A model generated the notes under the pieces. It had not been told where the DNA came from. It saw only the letters and a list, made by a program, of their open reading frames with translations, and made no database searches. A program made the translations under genes and the position numbers. Positions 1 through 8,175 of a stretch of DNA of 36,410 nucleotides are shown here, in pieces. The number at the start of each line of letters is the position of its first letter. The stretch's first letter is position 1. The stretch is from CAIVND01 sp035532075 (lineage in GTDB: Bacteria; Actinomycetota; Acidimicrobiia; Acidimicrobiales; Bog-793), in assembly GCA_035532075.1 (NCBI GenBank), contig DATKRV010000072.1, forward strand, positions 1 through 36,410, written 5' to 3'.

Positions 1-362
1 GTGGGGGCTTGGTAAACCTCATTGAGAACCGTCTCCCCGGCGAGAACGCAGGTAAGGATTGACTCGAGAACGGGCCATTGATCAAAAGCGATCTCTCTCG
101 GGGACCTACCGATGTGTTCTTCAATGGAACGGTCGTGAGCCCGGGCAAGCAGGGAATTGATGTACATGTATCGCATCGAAGAATCGACGAACGCGACTCC
201 CATTCGCGCGTCGTCGATAAACGAAAGCATGCCTTCCGGATTTTCGAGAAAGCGAACCTCGGGAGCAGAGTCAGTACCCCGAGCTATCGCAGGTGCCTCT
301 CCGGCGGGGTCTGGCACGGTCTCATCATAAAGCGATTTTTGCCTCTTATGCAGGAAATTCAT
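1..362 (-). CDS. PAS-domain protein, N-terminal part (runs off the left edge)
   Basis: Reading leftward from an ATG at 362, an open frame continues to base 1 without a stop, so only about 120 N-terminal residues are visible. After a charged, probably disordered leader of about 45 residues comes a segment containing GVAFVDSSMRYMYINSLLAR followed by a typical PAS turn (HIGRSPREI). This is the PAS-4 pattern used by signalling proteins to sense small ligands or redox state. The output domain (kinase, GGDEF, LuxR-type or phosphatase) lies outside the window. The same frame stays open upstream to about 560, with a GTG near 414 as an alternative start. I prefer the ATG because the upstream residues do not resemble a domain. 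The gene is divergent from the alpha/beta hydrolase at 1042. Confidence 0.65.
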   Translation of the reverse strand, partial: MNFLHKRQKSLYDETVPDPAGEAPAIARGTDSAPEVRFLENPEGMLSFIDDARMGVAFVDSSMRYMYINSLLARAHDRSIEEHIGRSPREIAFDQWPVLESILTCVLAGETVLNEVYQAP

Positions 363-1041
363 TGATCCGGTGACCCCAATCCAGACATCACAATTCCCCG
401 CACTCAAAGCCACGAGTCGAAGGACCCTCAGGATTGGAACGCAGGAGTCAAACACGGCTTTTGTCCGCGAAGCTATATTCAACCAGCCGTCTGCCAGACT
501 CGGGGCACAATTGAATCCGAGTCGTGCGAGACCCAGAGAAAATGCCTGACCCCAACGTCAGTCAGTTCGCCAACCGAGGCGATGCAAGCGTCCCATGACT
601 CCCTCGGCAATCGCCACTGGGAGTTGTCATCTTGTAAGTACCCACTCGCATTCGCTCGTGCCACATCCGTGATCTGAGCATCACCCGCCCGGTCAGGCAC
701 GGATTCATGAGGTCACCCGGTGCTGACAACGAGCATTCAACGAACCTTTGATTCATCGCCCGCAAGCGGCAAACGGTCACAAGAACGCGTCGAGAACAGA
801 GCCCATCGGTCCGGCGGATCCGTCAATCTTGGTCGATCAGCAGATCTAGGGAAAGGGGCTCGGATGATTCTCTCGATGTGCCGAGGGTATGCCCTACAAC
901 GAACCCGGCACTCCGACGTGCTCAGCTCAATTCCGGGTGGTTAACATCGGAGATTCAGCGCCTCAAAGATGACGGGGGGGCAATCACGCAAGACCCAGAT
1001 GAGATACTCCGACAAATCTTGTGCAACCAAAGGAGGAAGAT
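363..1041. other. Intergenic region, no convincing gene
   Basis: These 679 bases separate two divergent genes and must hold both promoters. Short open frames exist on both strands (for example 479-700 minus), but none has a good ribosome site or a recognisable domain. No strong palindrome or terminator was seen. The only clear signal is the ribosome site AAAGGAGGAAG at 1029-1039. Confidence 0.5.
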
Positions 1042-1854
1042 GTGCCCTATGTAGCGACCGGCGCAATCCGCATGTACTACGAGGAGTACGGACGCGGAGC
1101 TCCACTCTTGCTCATCTCGGGCACCGGCTGGAGCGGCGAGCACTGGAAACTTGAACAGGTGCCGTATTTCTCGCCGTCGTACCGGGTGATCATTTTTGAC
1201 CACCGAGGCGTTGCTCGCACCGACAGGCCGGCCGAACGGTACACAACCCGGATATTTGCCAACGATGCCTTCGAAATGCTCGATGCTCTCGGCGTCGACG
1301 AGCGGGTGCATATTCTCGGCCACTCAATGGGGGGTCGCGTCGCGCAGTGGATGGCCCTGGACCGCCCCGAGCGGGTACGGTCTCTCATCCTTGCTGCGAC
1401 CGGTCCTGGCCCGATTGACGACCGCCCCCGCTATCCCGGCATCACTCCGGAAAATGCCGCAGAGTTTGTTGAACTCGGTTGGCCAGGATATGGCGAAGAA
1501 CACGTGCGCGGTGTGAACATGTTTCTTCATGCAAGCCCTGATGTAATCGAGCGTTTCGCGGCGACCCATCGCGGTCAGTTCGGCACGGATCTTCTGAGTT
1601 ACCTGCGTCATCTCGACGCGCGTGTCCGCCACGACACGAGGGATCGCCTTTCCGAGATCGTCACGGATACTTTGGTGGTCGTTGGCGCCGAGGACAACTA
1701 CTCCTCACCGGGTCACCTTGACACGTCAAAATATCTCGCCGAGAGGCTCCCCAATGCCGAACTTGTCGTGATCCCGGAGGTAGCGCACGCATTGCATATC
1801 GAGACAGCGGACACGTTCAACGAAATCGTCAGCAAGTTTCTCTCGCGCCATTGA
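1042..1854 (+). CDS. Alpha/beta-hydrolase fold enzyme
   Basis: A 270-residue single-domain alpha/beta hydrolase, the usual length of the family that includes 3-oxoadipate enol-lactonase, N-formylmaleamate deformylase and related esterases. The nucleophile elbow GHSMGG puts the catalytic serine at residue 95. The acid is probably Asp218 in VVGAEDNYSSP and the base His249 in EVAHALHIE. The oxyanion-hole region reads LISGTGWSGEHW. The GTG at 1042 is chosen over the upstream GTG at 1021 because a strong ribosome site (AAAGGAGG) lies between them, about 5 bases ahead of 1042. The frame begins PYVATGAIRMYYEEYG, matching typical family N-termini. It is transcribed alone. The substrate is unknown. 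A deformylase or lactonase role would suit the catabolic genes further right, but distance makes that only a guess. Confidence 0.85.
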   Translation: MPYVATGAIRMYYEEYGRGAPLLLISGTGWSGEHWKLEQVPYFSPSYRVIIFDHRGVARTDRPAERYTTRIFANDAFEMLDALGVDERVHILGHSMGGRVAQWMALDRPERVRSLILAATGPGPIDDRPRYPGITPENAAEFVELGWPGYGEEHVRGVNMFLHASPDVIERFAATHRGQFGTDLLSYLRHLDARVRHDTRDRLSEIVTDTLVVVGAEDNYSSPGHLDTSKYLAERLPNAELVVIPEVAHALHIETADTFNEIVSKFLSRH

Positions 1855-2059
1855 CTGGAAGAGCCACGGTCAGCGAGATATCGCGATCTATTCTCTCCGA
1901 ATCAGCATGTGCACTGTTGGACCTATCCCAAGGAGTCAGCGGACGCAATAACTGGAATGTCGGCTGCCTATCGTTGGAGGTCACGGACCCGCCGCGTAAA
2001 CTCAAGAGAGCCGTTACGCGTTGGGCAATGACTCCAAGGCGCGATGTGGAGCTTACAAA

Positions 2060-2893
2060 CTAGCGTATTGCGCTCGCTTGGAACTCAATATGGTCGTCCA
2101 TCGCGAGCACGAGATCCGGCTCGATGCGTTGATGTTGTTCCGCGACAAGACGAATCGCCGTCCCGTAACAGATGAAGGCGCAAACGTGGCGGGAATGTCC
2201 GAGTGGTCCATCGATGATCGTGACGTCAACGACCCCTGCTGCATTCATCGCGAGCGCGGCTGTCTGCATCTGGTCCATTGCCTGTTCCCGAGCGATCTGC
2301 AGTGACCTGGTGATCACAGGGAGTTCGATGTTCTGCCCGATCTGAGCGAGGGTCTTGCGTACCCCTTGTACTGGCGCGGCAACAAAGCCTGCTCCTGCAA
2401 CCAGGTCGATCGGGGCCCAACCGGCACGTTCGAGCAGGACAAAGTCGCGCACCGATAGGTCGGTGACGAACGGTCGTCCAGGGGATGCCAACTCATGCCG
2501 TATCGGCGTTACCGCCGTACCGGTAAAGGTCACCGATGCGGTCGGACCGTCGATATCAACCTCGACCTCAACACCAACGACACCCACGCCGCCCGCCGTC
2601 GCGCACTCCTTGCGGAGCCGTTCAGAGCCACTTTGAAACGCGCTCGCGACCGCCTCTGTCGCATTGGGCAGCTCGATTGGGCCCCCTTGGCCGTACGGAA
2701 CAATGAACGTTCCATAGGGAATCGCGACAATCGAAATGCCGGTGACGAGGTCGACCGGCTCGTAACCCATGCCATGAAGGAGCAACGTCTCGTCGATCGA
2801 AAGATCCGAGGTGACCGACTTGTCATGGCGCGATGGGGCCGCGCCGAGCGCGGCGACCGCCGCACGCATCTCGGATGCCATATCTTCACTCAC
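2060..2893 (-). CDS. Tandem YbjQ-like (DUF74) domain protein C
   Basis: A 277-residue soluble protein made of two divergent copies of one domain, roughly residues 28-130 and 141-262. Each copy opens with a matching signature (TSDLSIDETLLLHGMGYEPVD and TDLSVRDFVLLERAGWAPID), followed by a glycine-rich loop, a helix of arginine/glutamate-rich type, and a terminal strand ending in GTA. This is the YbjQ/DUF74 pattern, often annotated as heavy-metal-binding, whose solved members form pentamers. The function is not established. It is the last gene of a four-gene operon: its GTG start overlaps the stop of the preceding gene as GTGA. An ATG at 2881 is an alternative start. It has no signal peptide or membrane segment and no cysteine/histidine cluster that would make a metal site obvious. 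Confidence 0.8.
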   Translation of the reverse strand: MSEDMASEMRAAVAALGAAPSRHDKSVTSDLSIDETLLLHGMGYEPVDLVTGISIVAIPYGTFIVPYGQGGPIELPNATEAVASAFQSGSERLRKECATAGGVGVVGVEVEVDIDGPTASVTFTGTAVTPIRHELASPGRPFVTDLSVRDFVLLERAGWAPIDLVAGAGFVAAPVQGVRKTLAQIGQNIELPVITRSLQIAREQAMDQMQTAALAMNAAGVVDVTIIDGPLGHSRHVCAFICYGTAIRLVAEQHQRIEPDLVLAMDDHIEFQASAIR

Positions 2894-3768
2894 CGGTCAG
2901 CCAACTGTATGACCGGGCGAGGCGGAGCGAGTTTGGCGAAGGCTTTGAATGATCTCACCCGGTTGCCCCGGATCTGCGCCTCGATCTGTGGACCCTCGCC
3001 AGTGTCAATGGTGCGCACACGCAGCGACGCGCCGTGCAGCGTGTCACCTCCGAGTTCGGAGCGGACACGTTCTCGAACGAGCTGGCGCGCGGCACTCTGT
3101 GCACGCACGAGCTGTTCGATCTCTCCCTTTTGCGGAGCGCCCCAGTTACCGATGTTGGCGCCAATGGACAGACCGCCGCGCATCTGGTACTCGGTGATGC
3201 ACGATCCGATGACACCGACTGCGGTGATGCCAAGCGCAATATCGACTGGAGCAAATCCCGCCTCAACGAGCTTGTTGAGTTTCTGGCCCGCAAGAAAGGT
3301 CGCGAATGGCCTATCGGGTCGAGCGACATCCGCAATGCCCACGGCCGTTCCCGACAGCGCGATCTCGAAGGTCGAGTTCTCGACGTGATGGATGGATCGA
3401 TCGACAACATCGATGACTCCATGTGCACCAAGTGATGTCGCCTCTTCGAGAAGCCGTCGCTTTGCGGCGCCGAATGCCTCTGTCCAGGCCTCTTCGATCC
3501 AGGTCATCTGGTAGTTGAGCCCGTACCCGCGATGTTCAGATGAGACAAAGCCATGCGGGCAGTTGTATTGCTCGGAGTATCCACGAAGCTGGTTGGACCC
3601 AAAGCCCACGCCCACCATGGAAGACCGCATTGAGTAGAAATTCCACGAGACGACAGAACATCCCTGCACAAAACCGAGAGGCTGCAGTCCTGAGTCAAGG
3701 CATGCGGCAAAATCATTCGTTGACAACCCGGAAGACCATGCAGATGATGTCGACTCGGACGCGGTCAT
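2890..3768 (-). CDS. Tandem YbjQ-like (DUF74) domain protein B
   Basis: A 292-residue protein with two YbjQ-like domains, roughly residues 14-146 and 154-285. The first copy (LSTNDFAACLDSGLQPLGFV) carries an extra loop rich in aromatic, glycine and serine residues at about 42-88, absent from its paralogues. The helix-strand part AKRRLLEEATSLGAHGVIDV is well conserved. The second copy (FATFLAGQKLNKLVEAGFAPVD) is more divergent. I chose the ATG at 3768, which leaves 4 bases after the upstream stop. A TTG at 3783 would overlap that gene by 11 bases. Neither has a clear ribosome site, so translation is probably coupled. The tight packing with its neighbours suggests the three proteins are made together and may form a mixed ring or oligomer. 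Confidence 0.8.
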   Translation of the reverse strand: MTASESTSSAWSSGLSTNDFAACLDSGLQPLGFVQGCSVVSWNFYSMRSSMVGVGFGSNQLRGYSEQYNCPHGFVSSEHRGYGLNYQMTWIEEAWTEAFGAAKRRLLEEATSLGAHGVIDVVDRSIHHVENSTFEIALSGTAVGIADVARPDRPFATFLAGQKLNKLVEAGFAPVDIALGITAVGVIGSCITEYQMRGGLSIGANIGNWGAPQKGEIEQLVRAQSAARQLVRERVRSELGGDTLHGASLRVRTIDTGEGPQIEAQIRGNRVRSFKAFAKLAPPRPVIQLADR

Positions 3769-3772
3769 TTCA

Positions 3773-4582
3773 CTAGTTGTCAAGGGAGATGATCGTCTGC
3801 GGAGAGAGAAGGGGGGCGGATCCCTCTTCCTTGCTCACGGCCGTTCCAAGCGCCAGGAATTCGATGGTGTGACTCCCCCACATGTGCGATTTTTCAATCA
3901 GCTTCACCTCCACGATGCCAGACGCGCCGAGTCGGGTCGCCTCGTCTTGCATGCGCGTCATCGCTAGCTCGCGAGCGTCGTACAGCGCCTGGGTATAGTT
4001 CGGAAGCTCGGTGTTCTTGCCCACCTGGGACATCGTCTGCCCGATTCCACGATGGGCAATGTGATAGACGCAGGTGCCCATCACGAGGCCAAGCGGAATG
4101 TGCCCAACCCTTCGCAATGTCCAAAAGGCCTGACCCGAAAGATCCGAGGTGAATGGTTTTCCTTCGACATTGCGATAGGAGCGGCCGTCCTCGGCCTTGA
4201 TCGCCGTGCCCATCGCGATGAACTCGGCCGTATCGGCTCCAAACTCGTAGTAGTTCACATCGAGCCGCACACCAACCACTCCATCTGCGCCAAGTTCAGT
4301 CGCCTCCTCTTCCATTCGCGTCACGGCCAGCTCGCGGGCTGCGTACATTGCAGATGTAAGATTCACAAGCTCCTGGCTCGAACTCCATTTCCGCGCCTGC
4401 AGGCCAATGTGGTAGATCGACGAACCCATGACGAACCCGAGAGGATGGAATCCCGCGTCCTTGACGAGAAGGAACTCATTGACCGAAAGGTCAGAGGTAA
4501 ATAGGCCGTGTTCGAGCTCCTCGAGGCGGTGCGTGGCATCCTTTGGAAGGTCCGTCGGCGGGCCGTCGGGTGTGTCTGGCAT
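3773..4582 (-). CDS. Tandem YbjQ-like (DUF74) domain protein A
   Basis: A 269-residue protein and the clearest member of the set. Domain 1 covers about residues 29-130 and domain 2 about 144-250. The copies align almost motif by motif: FTSDLSVNEFLLVKDAGFHP with FTSDLSGQAFWTLRRVGHIP, GFVMGSSIYHIG with GLVMGTCVYHIA, and ARELAVTRMEEEATELGAD with ARELAMTRMQDEATRLGAS. This points to an internal duplication that predates the paralogues. The start ATG overlaps the stop of the preceding gene (TAATG), and a strong site GGAGGAGAC lies just ahead of it inside that gene. It has no export signal, so it is cytoplasmic. The family function is unknown, and the 'heavy-metal-binding' label of DUF74 is not supported by visible metal ligands here. 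Confidence 0.85.
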   Translation of the reverse strand: MPDTPDGPPTDLPKDATHRLEELEHGLFTSDLSVNEFLLVKDAGFHPLGFVMGSSIYHIGLQARKWSSSQELVNLTSAMYAARELAVTRMEEEATELGADGVVGVRLDVNYYEFGADTAEFIAMGTAIKAEDGRSYRNVEGKPFTSDLSGQAFWTLRRVGHIPLGLVMGTCVYHIAHRGIGQTMSQVGKNTELPNYTQALYDARELAMTRMQDEATRLGASGIVEVKLIEKSHMWGSHTIEFLALGTAVSKEEGSAPLLSPQTIISLDN

Positions 4583-4977
4583 TAGTCTCCTCCGATGATG
4601 ATGGTTTCCAGTGCTTGGCGGGTGATCGCGCTGTGTTCTGACTCGGTGTTCAACGCGTCAAGGAGCATCTTGAGCCATCCCGCCACGTCGGTGACATCGG
4701 TTCGTATCCGGATACCGCCAGAGACCCGAGCGATGAGAAACTGCGGCGCTCCATCGTGTAATTCCGCGATGAGCGACATCCCCGAAAGTTGTATATCGAC
4801 CCGTCGGATGCGGCCATCCTTGCGCAGTCGACCTGCGCGTTCGACGCGGAGGCGATCGCCGAGTGCCACCGAGAGACGCTCGAGGAGAAGGCGAAACATA
4901 AGCTGAATGTCGCCCCCGTCGGCGTGTAACGATGAGAGCGCAAGGTCGAGGTTGAATGCGTTGCTCGATTCCGACAT
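4582..4977 (-). CDS. Conserved-looking protein of unknown function, first gene of the YbjQ operon
   Basis: A 131-residue soluble protein with no family I can name. It appears to be alpha/beta: an N-terminal helix (IQLMFRLLLERLSVALG), a basic central stretch (RLRVERAGRLRKDGRIRR) leading into strands (VDIQLSGMSLIAEL), and a C-terminal helical half (VAGWLKMLLDALNTESEHS). It leads the operon and its stop overlaps the start of YbjQ protein A, so it is probably a functional partner. I have the impression that similar small proteins accompany actinobacterial YbjQ duplicates, but I cannot confirm that here. The ATG at 4977 (preceded by GAGG) is preferred. A GTG at 5013 would add 12 residues and has no ribosome site. 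Confidence 0.65.
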   Translation of the reverse strand: MSESSNAFNLDLALSSLHADGGDIQLMFRLLLERLSVALGDRLRVERAGRLRKDGRIRRVDIQLSGMSLIAELHDGAPQFLIARVSGGIRIRTDVTDVAGWLKMLLDALNTESEHSAITRQALETIIIGGD

Positions 4978-5584
4978 TACCTCGCATGCTACATCGGTAC
5001 GAAAGTCTCGCACCGACGCGCCATCATCTGGATAGCCACTCTGACCTTGCGACCAATCCGGCTCGCGAGATCTCCCTCCAACTTCGCAGCTACCAGCGAG
5101 TGGTCATATTGAGGTGGCGCCGGCTGAGCGCTTTTCAATGTGACGTTCCGATCAGCGCTCATTTGAGCTCATTTCGATTCGGACAGATTCGGTTGTTCTG
5201 TGTCTCTCAATCGATGTTGACACTAGAGGCTCGAGCAACCCCCTTTGGCCGATTGCGACCCCCAAGGGATACTGGCCTCTGTTGAGGCTCTCGTCAAGTC
5301 CCTGCAGACTTGACTCGCTCAACACTGGTGCTGTCCGGAGGGAACCCTCGACCGCACCAGGACAGCCGCCCAGGGCATTGGATGCCAAGTTCGAAAACAG
5401 CATAAACCTGGTCTGACCTTGACCCCGCCTGATGAACCACGTTTATGAGAGCGTGGTCAGGAGGACCAGTTCACGGGGATCTTGTCACCTCACCTTATGC
5501 GTTGACCGTTGACACTCGTATAGATGGAATTCGTATGCCCTGGAAAAAGAGTCCTCAGAGTCAGATCCGCACCGATAGACGTTA
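4978..5584. other. Intergenic region with short dyads
   Basis: This 607-base gap lies upstream of the YbjQ operon and downstream of the flavin monooxygenase gene. It holds a perfect dyad at 5293-5314 (listed separately) and a weaker stem ACCACG/CGTGGT at 5436-5441 and 5452-5457. A minus-strand frame at 5152-5403 and a few short plus-strand frames are present, but none has domain-like sequence or a good ribosome site. It could contain debris of a lost gene or mobile element, though I recognise no transposase motif. Confidence 0.4.
5293..5314. promoter_or_regulatory. Perfect 8-bp dyad, possible operator or terminator
   Basis: The arms GTCAAGTC (5293-5300) and GACTTGAC (5307-5314) are exact inverted copies separated by CCTGCA. 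The site is about 270 bases downstream of the flavin monooxygenase stop and 315 bases upstream of the YbjQ operon. No T-run follows on either strand, which favours a protein-binding site over an intrinsic terminator. Confidence 0.3.
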
Positions 5585-6709
5585 TTAGAGAAGTAAGAGG
5601 GTTTTTCCGGCGCTCGCCAAGGCGTTGCCGAGCGGTTCAAAGCATCGCTCGGCGAGCAGCTCCAGAGAAAGCTCACAATCAAAGAGGGCTAAACAGATAC
5701 CGTCAACCGATGTGGAGGTAGCTCGGTCTGCAAGCTGCCGGGCCACGCTCTCTGGCGAACCGATTATCGCATCGCCAAGTAAGGCGTTGCTCAATGCCGT
5801 CCTATCTCGGGCGAGGATCTCCTTGACCTCCTGTACTGGCATCTCTCGACCGTCGGGACCTACCATCCGACCTCTTCGAGTAGCGATCGCGAGAAGGTCC
5901 GCTTCGCGGAGTATTTCTTCGGCCTTTTCGCGCGCCTCAAGGTCTGTTCTCGCGATGATGACTCGTTGCCGCCCGATATAGCCAACATCGCTTTTCATTT
6001 CCTCTCTCACATGACGAAACTGTTCCCCGTTCGCCGATTGAGTGAAAAGATAGTCTCCGTTCTCAATCGCAAACTTCATGCCAGTCGGTGAACTTCCCGC
6101 ATTCACGACCACAGGGCCGCCTTCTTGCAATGGACGGGGATGGCACTCAGCTTCGTTGAGTGTAAAGAACTCACAAGAATGCGATGATTCGCCAGTGAGC
6201 CATAGCTCCCGAACTGCCTTCAGCCACTCAGTAGCCTGCTTATACCGCTGATCATGAGGCATAAGCGTCAGACCCATTGAACCAAACTCGCTCTCGGACC
6301 AACCGGCGACAATATTTAGGCCCCAACGACCGTGACCGATGTGATCTAGATCGGCCCCCAATTTGGCGGCGATGACAGGGTTCCAGACAATTGTGTGCGC
6401 GGTAGAGATAATCGTGATCTTTTTCGTGGACTCCAACAATGCTGCCGCGAGCGTAAACGTATCGAATCCATACATCGCATAGCCGACATTGTCTCCCGGG
6501 ATTCCCTTCCAGCGTCCAACCGTTAATCCGAATGAGAGACCGATGTCATCTGCAAGGCGAGCGACCTGCCGATTTATTTCATAGGTAGAGTCGGTGAGAC
6601 CTGGAGCAGCCGTCATGTACTGATTCGCGTGCTCATTTGGGAGGAAGATTCCGATTCTGACACCTCCGGGCGTCATCGCCAGAGCCTTGGGGAGTGAAAG
6701 CTCATCCAT
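5585..6709 (-). CDS. LLM-class flavin-dependent monooxygenase
   Basis: A 374-residue bacterial luciferase-like protein of the RutA/SsuD/SfnG branch: an FMNH2-dependent TIM-barrel monooxygenase that cleaves C-N or C-S bonds or oxidises organic acids. Family features seen are the N-terminal strand RIGIFLPNEHANQ, the strongly conserved GRWGLNIVAGWSESEF block near residue 125, then MPHDQRYKQATEWLKAVRELW, and the later substrate-loop strand GGPVVVNAGSSPTG. The start at 6709 follows a near-ideal ribosome site (TAGGAGGAAT). Upstream in-frame starts are less likely. No flavin reductase gene is adjacent, so reduced flavin must come from elsewhere. The gene lies beside, and on the same strand as, an orphan TctC-type binding protein. 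Both seem a little more AT-rich than the genes to their right, consistent with a separate history. The substrate is unknown. Confidence 0.88.
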   Translation of the reverse strand: MDELSLPKALAMTPGGVRIGIFLPNEHANQYMTAAPGLTDSTYEINRQVARLADDIGLSFGLTVGRWKGIPGDNVGYAMYGFDTFTLAAALLESTKKITIISTAHTIVWNPVIAAKLGADLDHIGHGRWGLNIVAGWSESEFGSMGLTLMPHDQRYKQATEWLKAVRELWLTGESSHSCEFFTLNEAECHPRPLQEGGPVVVNAGSSPTGMKFAIENGDYLFTQSANGEQFRHVREEMKSDVGYIGRQRVIIARTDLEAREKAEEILREADLLAIATRRGRMVGPDGREMPVQEVKEILARDRTALSNALLGDAIIGSPESVARQLADRATSTSVDGICLALFDCELSLELLAERCFEPLGNALASAGKTLLLL

Positions 6710-7020
6710 AATTCCTCCTAGGGTTGAAAAAGTTAGCGTCGATTTGCGATCTGGTAGCTGCCCTGGAAACGTTGTCTTTCCAACACCGACGGAGTCAGTT
6801 GCACACGCCCAAGTAGTCAACAAGAGCACCAGAAGGTCTTCTAACGCGCCGACTTCTGGCGCTCGTGTTCGACCTTGTTTCTATTGGGGTTTCTATTGGG
6901 CCTGAATTGAGACCATCGGTTACCTGGCTGCTGCTTAATCGGAAAGGTACTTTGGACCGAGAAATAGGAATACTGGGACATTCCTTGCTTCAAGAGCACC
7001 ACCGTCGCAACGTTGTCGCT
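6710..7020. other. Repeat-rich promoter region of the flavin monooxygenase gene
   Basis: This 311-base gap holds an abutting 12-bp tandem repeat (6877-6900). It also holds two copies of CAAGAGCACCA (6821-6831 and 6991-7001) and two of AACGTTGTC (6768-6776 and 7009-7017). The ribosome site AGGAGGAAT (6711-6719, minus strand) belongs to the flavin gene. No coding sequence is evident. Confidence 0.5.
6877..6900. repeat. Perfect 12-bp tandem direct repeat
   Basis: Two exact copies of GTTTCTATTGGG abut at 6877-6888 and 6889-6900. The repeat is about 170 bases upstream of the flavin monooxygenase start, on the opposite strand. It could be a direct-repeat regulator site or a replication-slippage product. 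Confidence 0.7.
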
Positions 7021-8175
7021 TTAACATGTTCCGGCTAGGAAGCAACCTAGACTCGTCTCTTCCTTGATCGACTTGATGAAAGCGGACTTGGCGGTAACCG
7101 GGTTATACACCTTTGGGTTCAAGGAATACGAGAGCATCTGAGACCGAAATCCCGGACGCTTTTCCGCCCAGATCGCTGCAGCACGCATGGCGTCTACCTT
7201 GTAGCCAGCAACGCCAGTCTGAAGCGCAAGGAGTCCACTGGGCAGACTCGTTATGTCTTCAACGCTGGAAGCTTGCGCCTTCTGCGCTTTTGTCTTGGGT
7301 GGATACTTTCTGAAGAGCTGCGCGAATGTCGGAGCACTCGACTCAACTCCTCGATAGAGAGTTCCTAACGGAATCTTTCCCGTTATCGCCAATGCCTTTG
7401 CCTTGCCTCCCGTGATGAGGGGACCGATGATTGAACTTGGGAGGAAGGTCAACGGCGCATCTCCTCGTTCTAGGCCAGTTGCCTCTACCGAGACCGATGG
7501 GTAACCCGGTATAAAGTGCAAATGGATACCGAGCACTCCAAGAACCGCCTGCGGCACCGCTGAAACGAGAGAACCATTAGCGCCAAGGATCATTGAGATC
7601 GGAGTGCCGCTATTGGCAGCCGTCTTGCTGGCCGACATCAGCTCGGCAACGCTCGTGATTCCAGAAGACGCGCTTGCAACGAGCACCTGAGTGGAGAGTC
7701 CATCTCCTGCGATCCATGCCAGTCGCTCCACGTTGAAGTTGAGCCCTTGGACACCGGCAACCAGGTGTGAGATCGAAGTGAACTGTTGGAAGACACCCGC
7801 GGTGAGACCCGTAGGGCTCGCCGCTGCGGCTTGATTCATGCCGGGGACGCCATTCGCGATCGAGATGTCCTCGACTTTGAACGAGGCATGGAGGTACTCG
7901 GCAATGTACGGCATGATCACTCGTGCGTAAAGGTCGTAAGGGCCTCCCACGGTTCCAGAGTCGATCACGGTGATCGTCTGGCCCTTGTAGAAGGCAAGAC
8001 CCTTTTGCAATGGGGTCAGCTTTCGATGCGGTCTCGTTGATCCAGACACTGCCACTGTCGAGACCGCAAGATTGGTACAACATGCGACCAACGCAATTGA
8101 GGTAGCTTTCAAAGCGGCAGACCTACAGCTCGTCCTACTGACATGCCGGGACGTGAATAGCCGACGCGAAGTCAT
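7021..8175 (-). CDS. Orphan TctC/Bug-type extracytoplasmic solute-binding protein
   Basis: A 384-residue protein of the tripartite tricarboxylate transporter receptor (TctC, Bug) family, which binds carboxylates and amides outside the membrane. After an arginine-rich start and a hydrophobic stretch (ALKATSIALVACCTNLA) that looks like a signal sequence, the mature part has typical elements. These are ITVIDSGTVGGPYDLYARV, the ISIANGVPGMNQAAAASPTG block near residue 110, and a later PSSIIGPLITGGKAKALA segment. A cysteine pair near the end of the hydrophobic stretch could mark a lipoprotein, but the lipobox is poor. It is longer than usual (about 320-330) because of the leader and an insert near residue 290. 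No TctA or TctB membrane subunit is visible in the window. The ATG at 8175 is preceded by GGGGAA. The upstream TTG/ATG starts are less likely. Confidence 0.82.
   Translation of the reverse strand: MTSRRLFTSRHVSRTSCRSAALKATSIALVACCTNLAVSTVAVSGSTRPHRKLTPLQKGLAFYKGQTITVIDSGTVGGPYDLYARVIMPYIAEYLHASFKVEDISIANGVPGMNQAAAASPTGLTAGVFQQFTSISHLVAGVQGLNFNVERLAWIAGDGLSTQVLVASASSGITSVAELMSASKTAANSGTPISMILGANGSLVSAVPQAVLGVLGIHLHFIPGYPSVSVEATGLERGDAPLTFLPSSIIGPLITGGKAKALAITGKIPLGTLYRGVESSAPTFAQLFRKYPPKTKAQKAQASSVEDITSLPSGLLALQTGVAGYKVDAMRAAAIWAEKRPGFRSQMLSYSLNPKVYNPVTAKSAFIKSIKEETSLGCFLAGTC

Noticed and set aside
2495..3388. A 297-codon open frame on the plus strand
   Set aside because: It spans the junction of two minus-strand YbjQ genes, whose domains and overlapping starts are convincing.
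5152..5403. An 83-codon minus-strand frame that might be a transposase remnant
   Set aside because: No DDE, HTH or other transposase motif and no terminal inverted repeats could be found around it.
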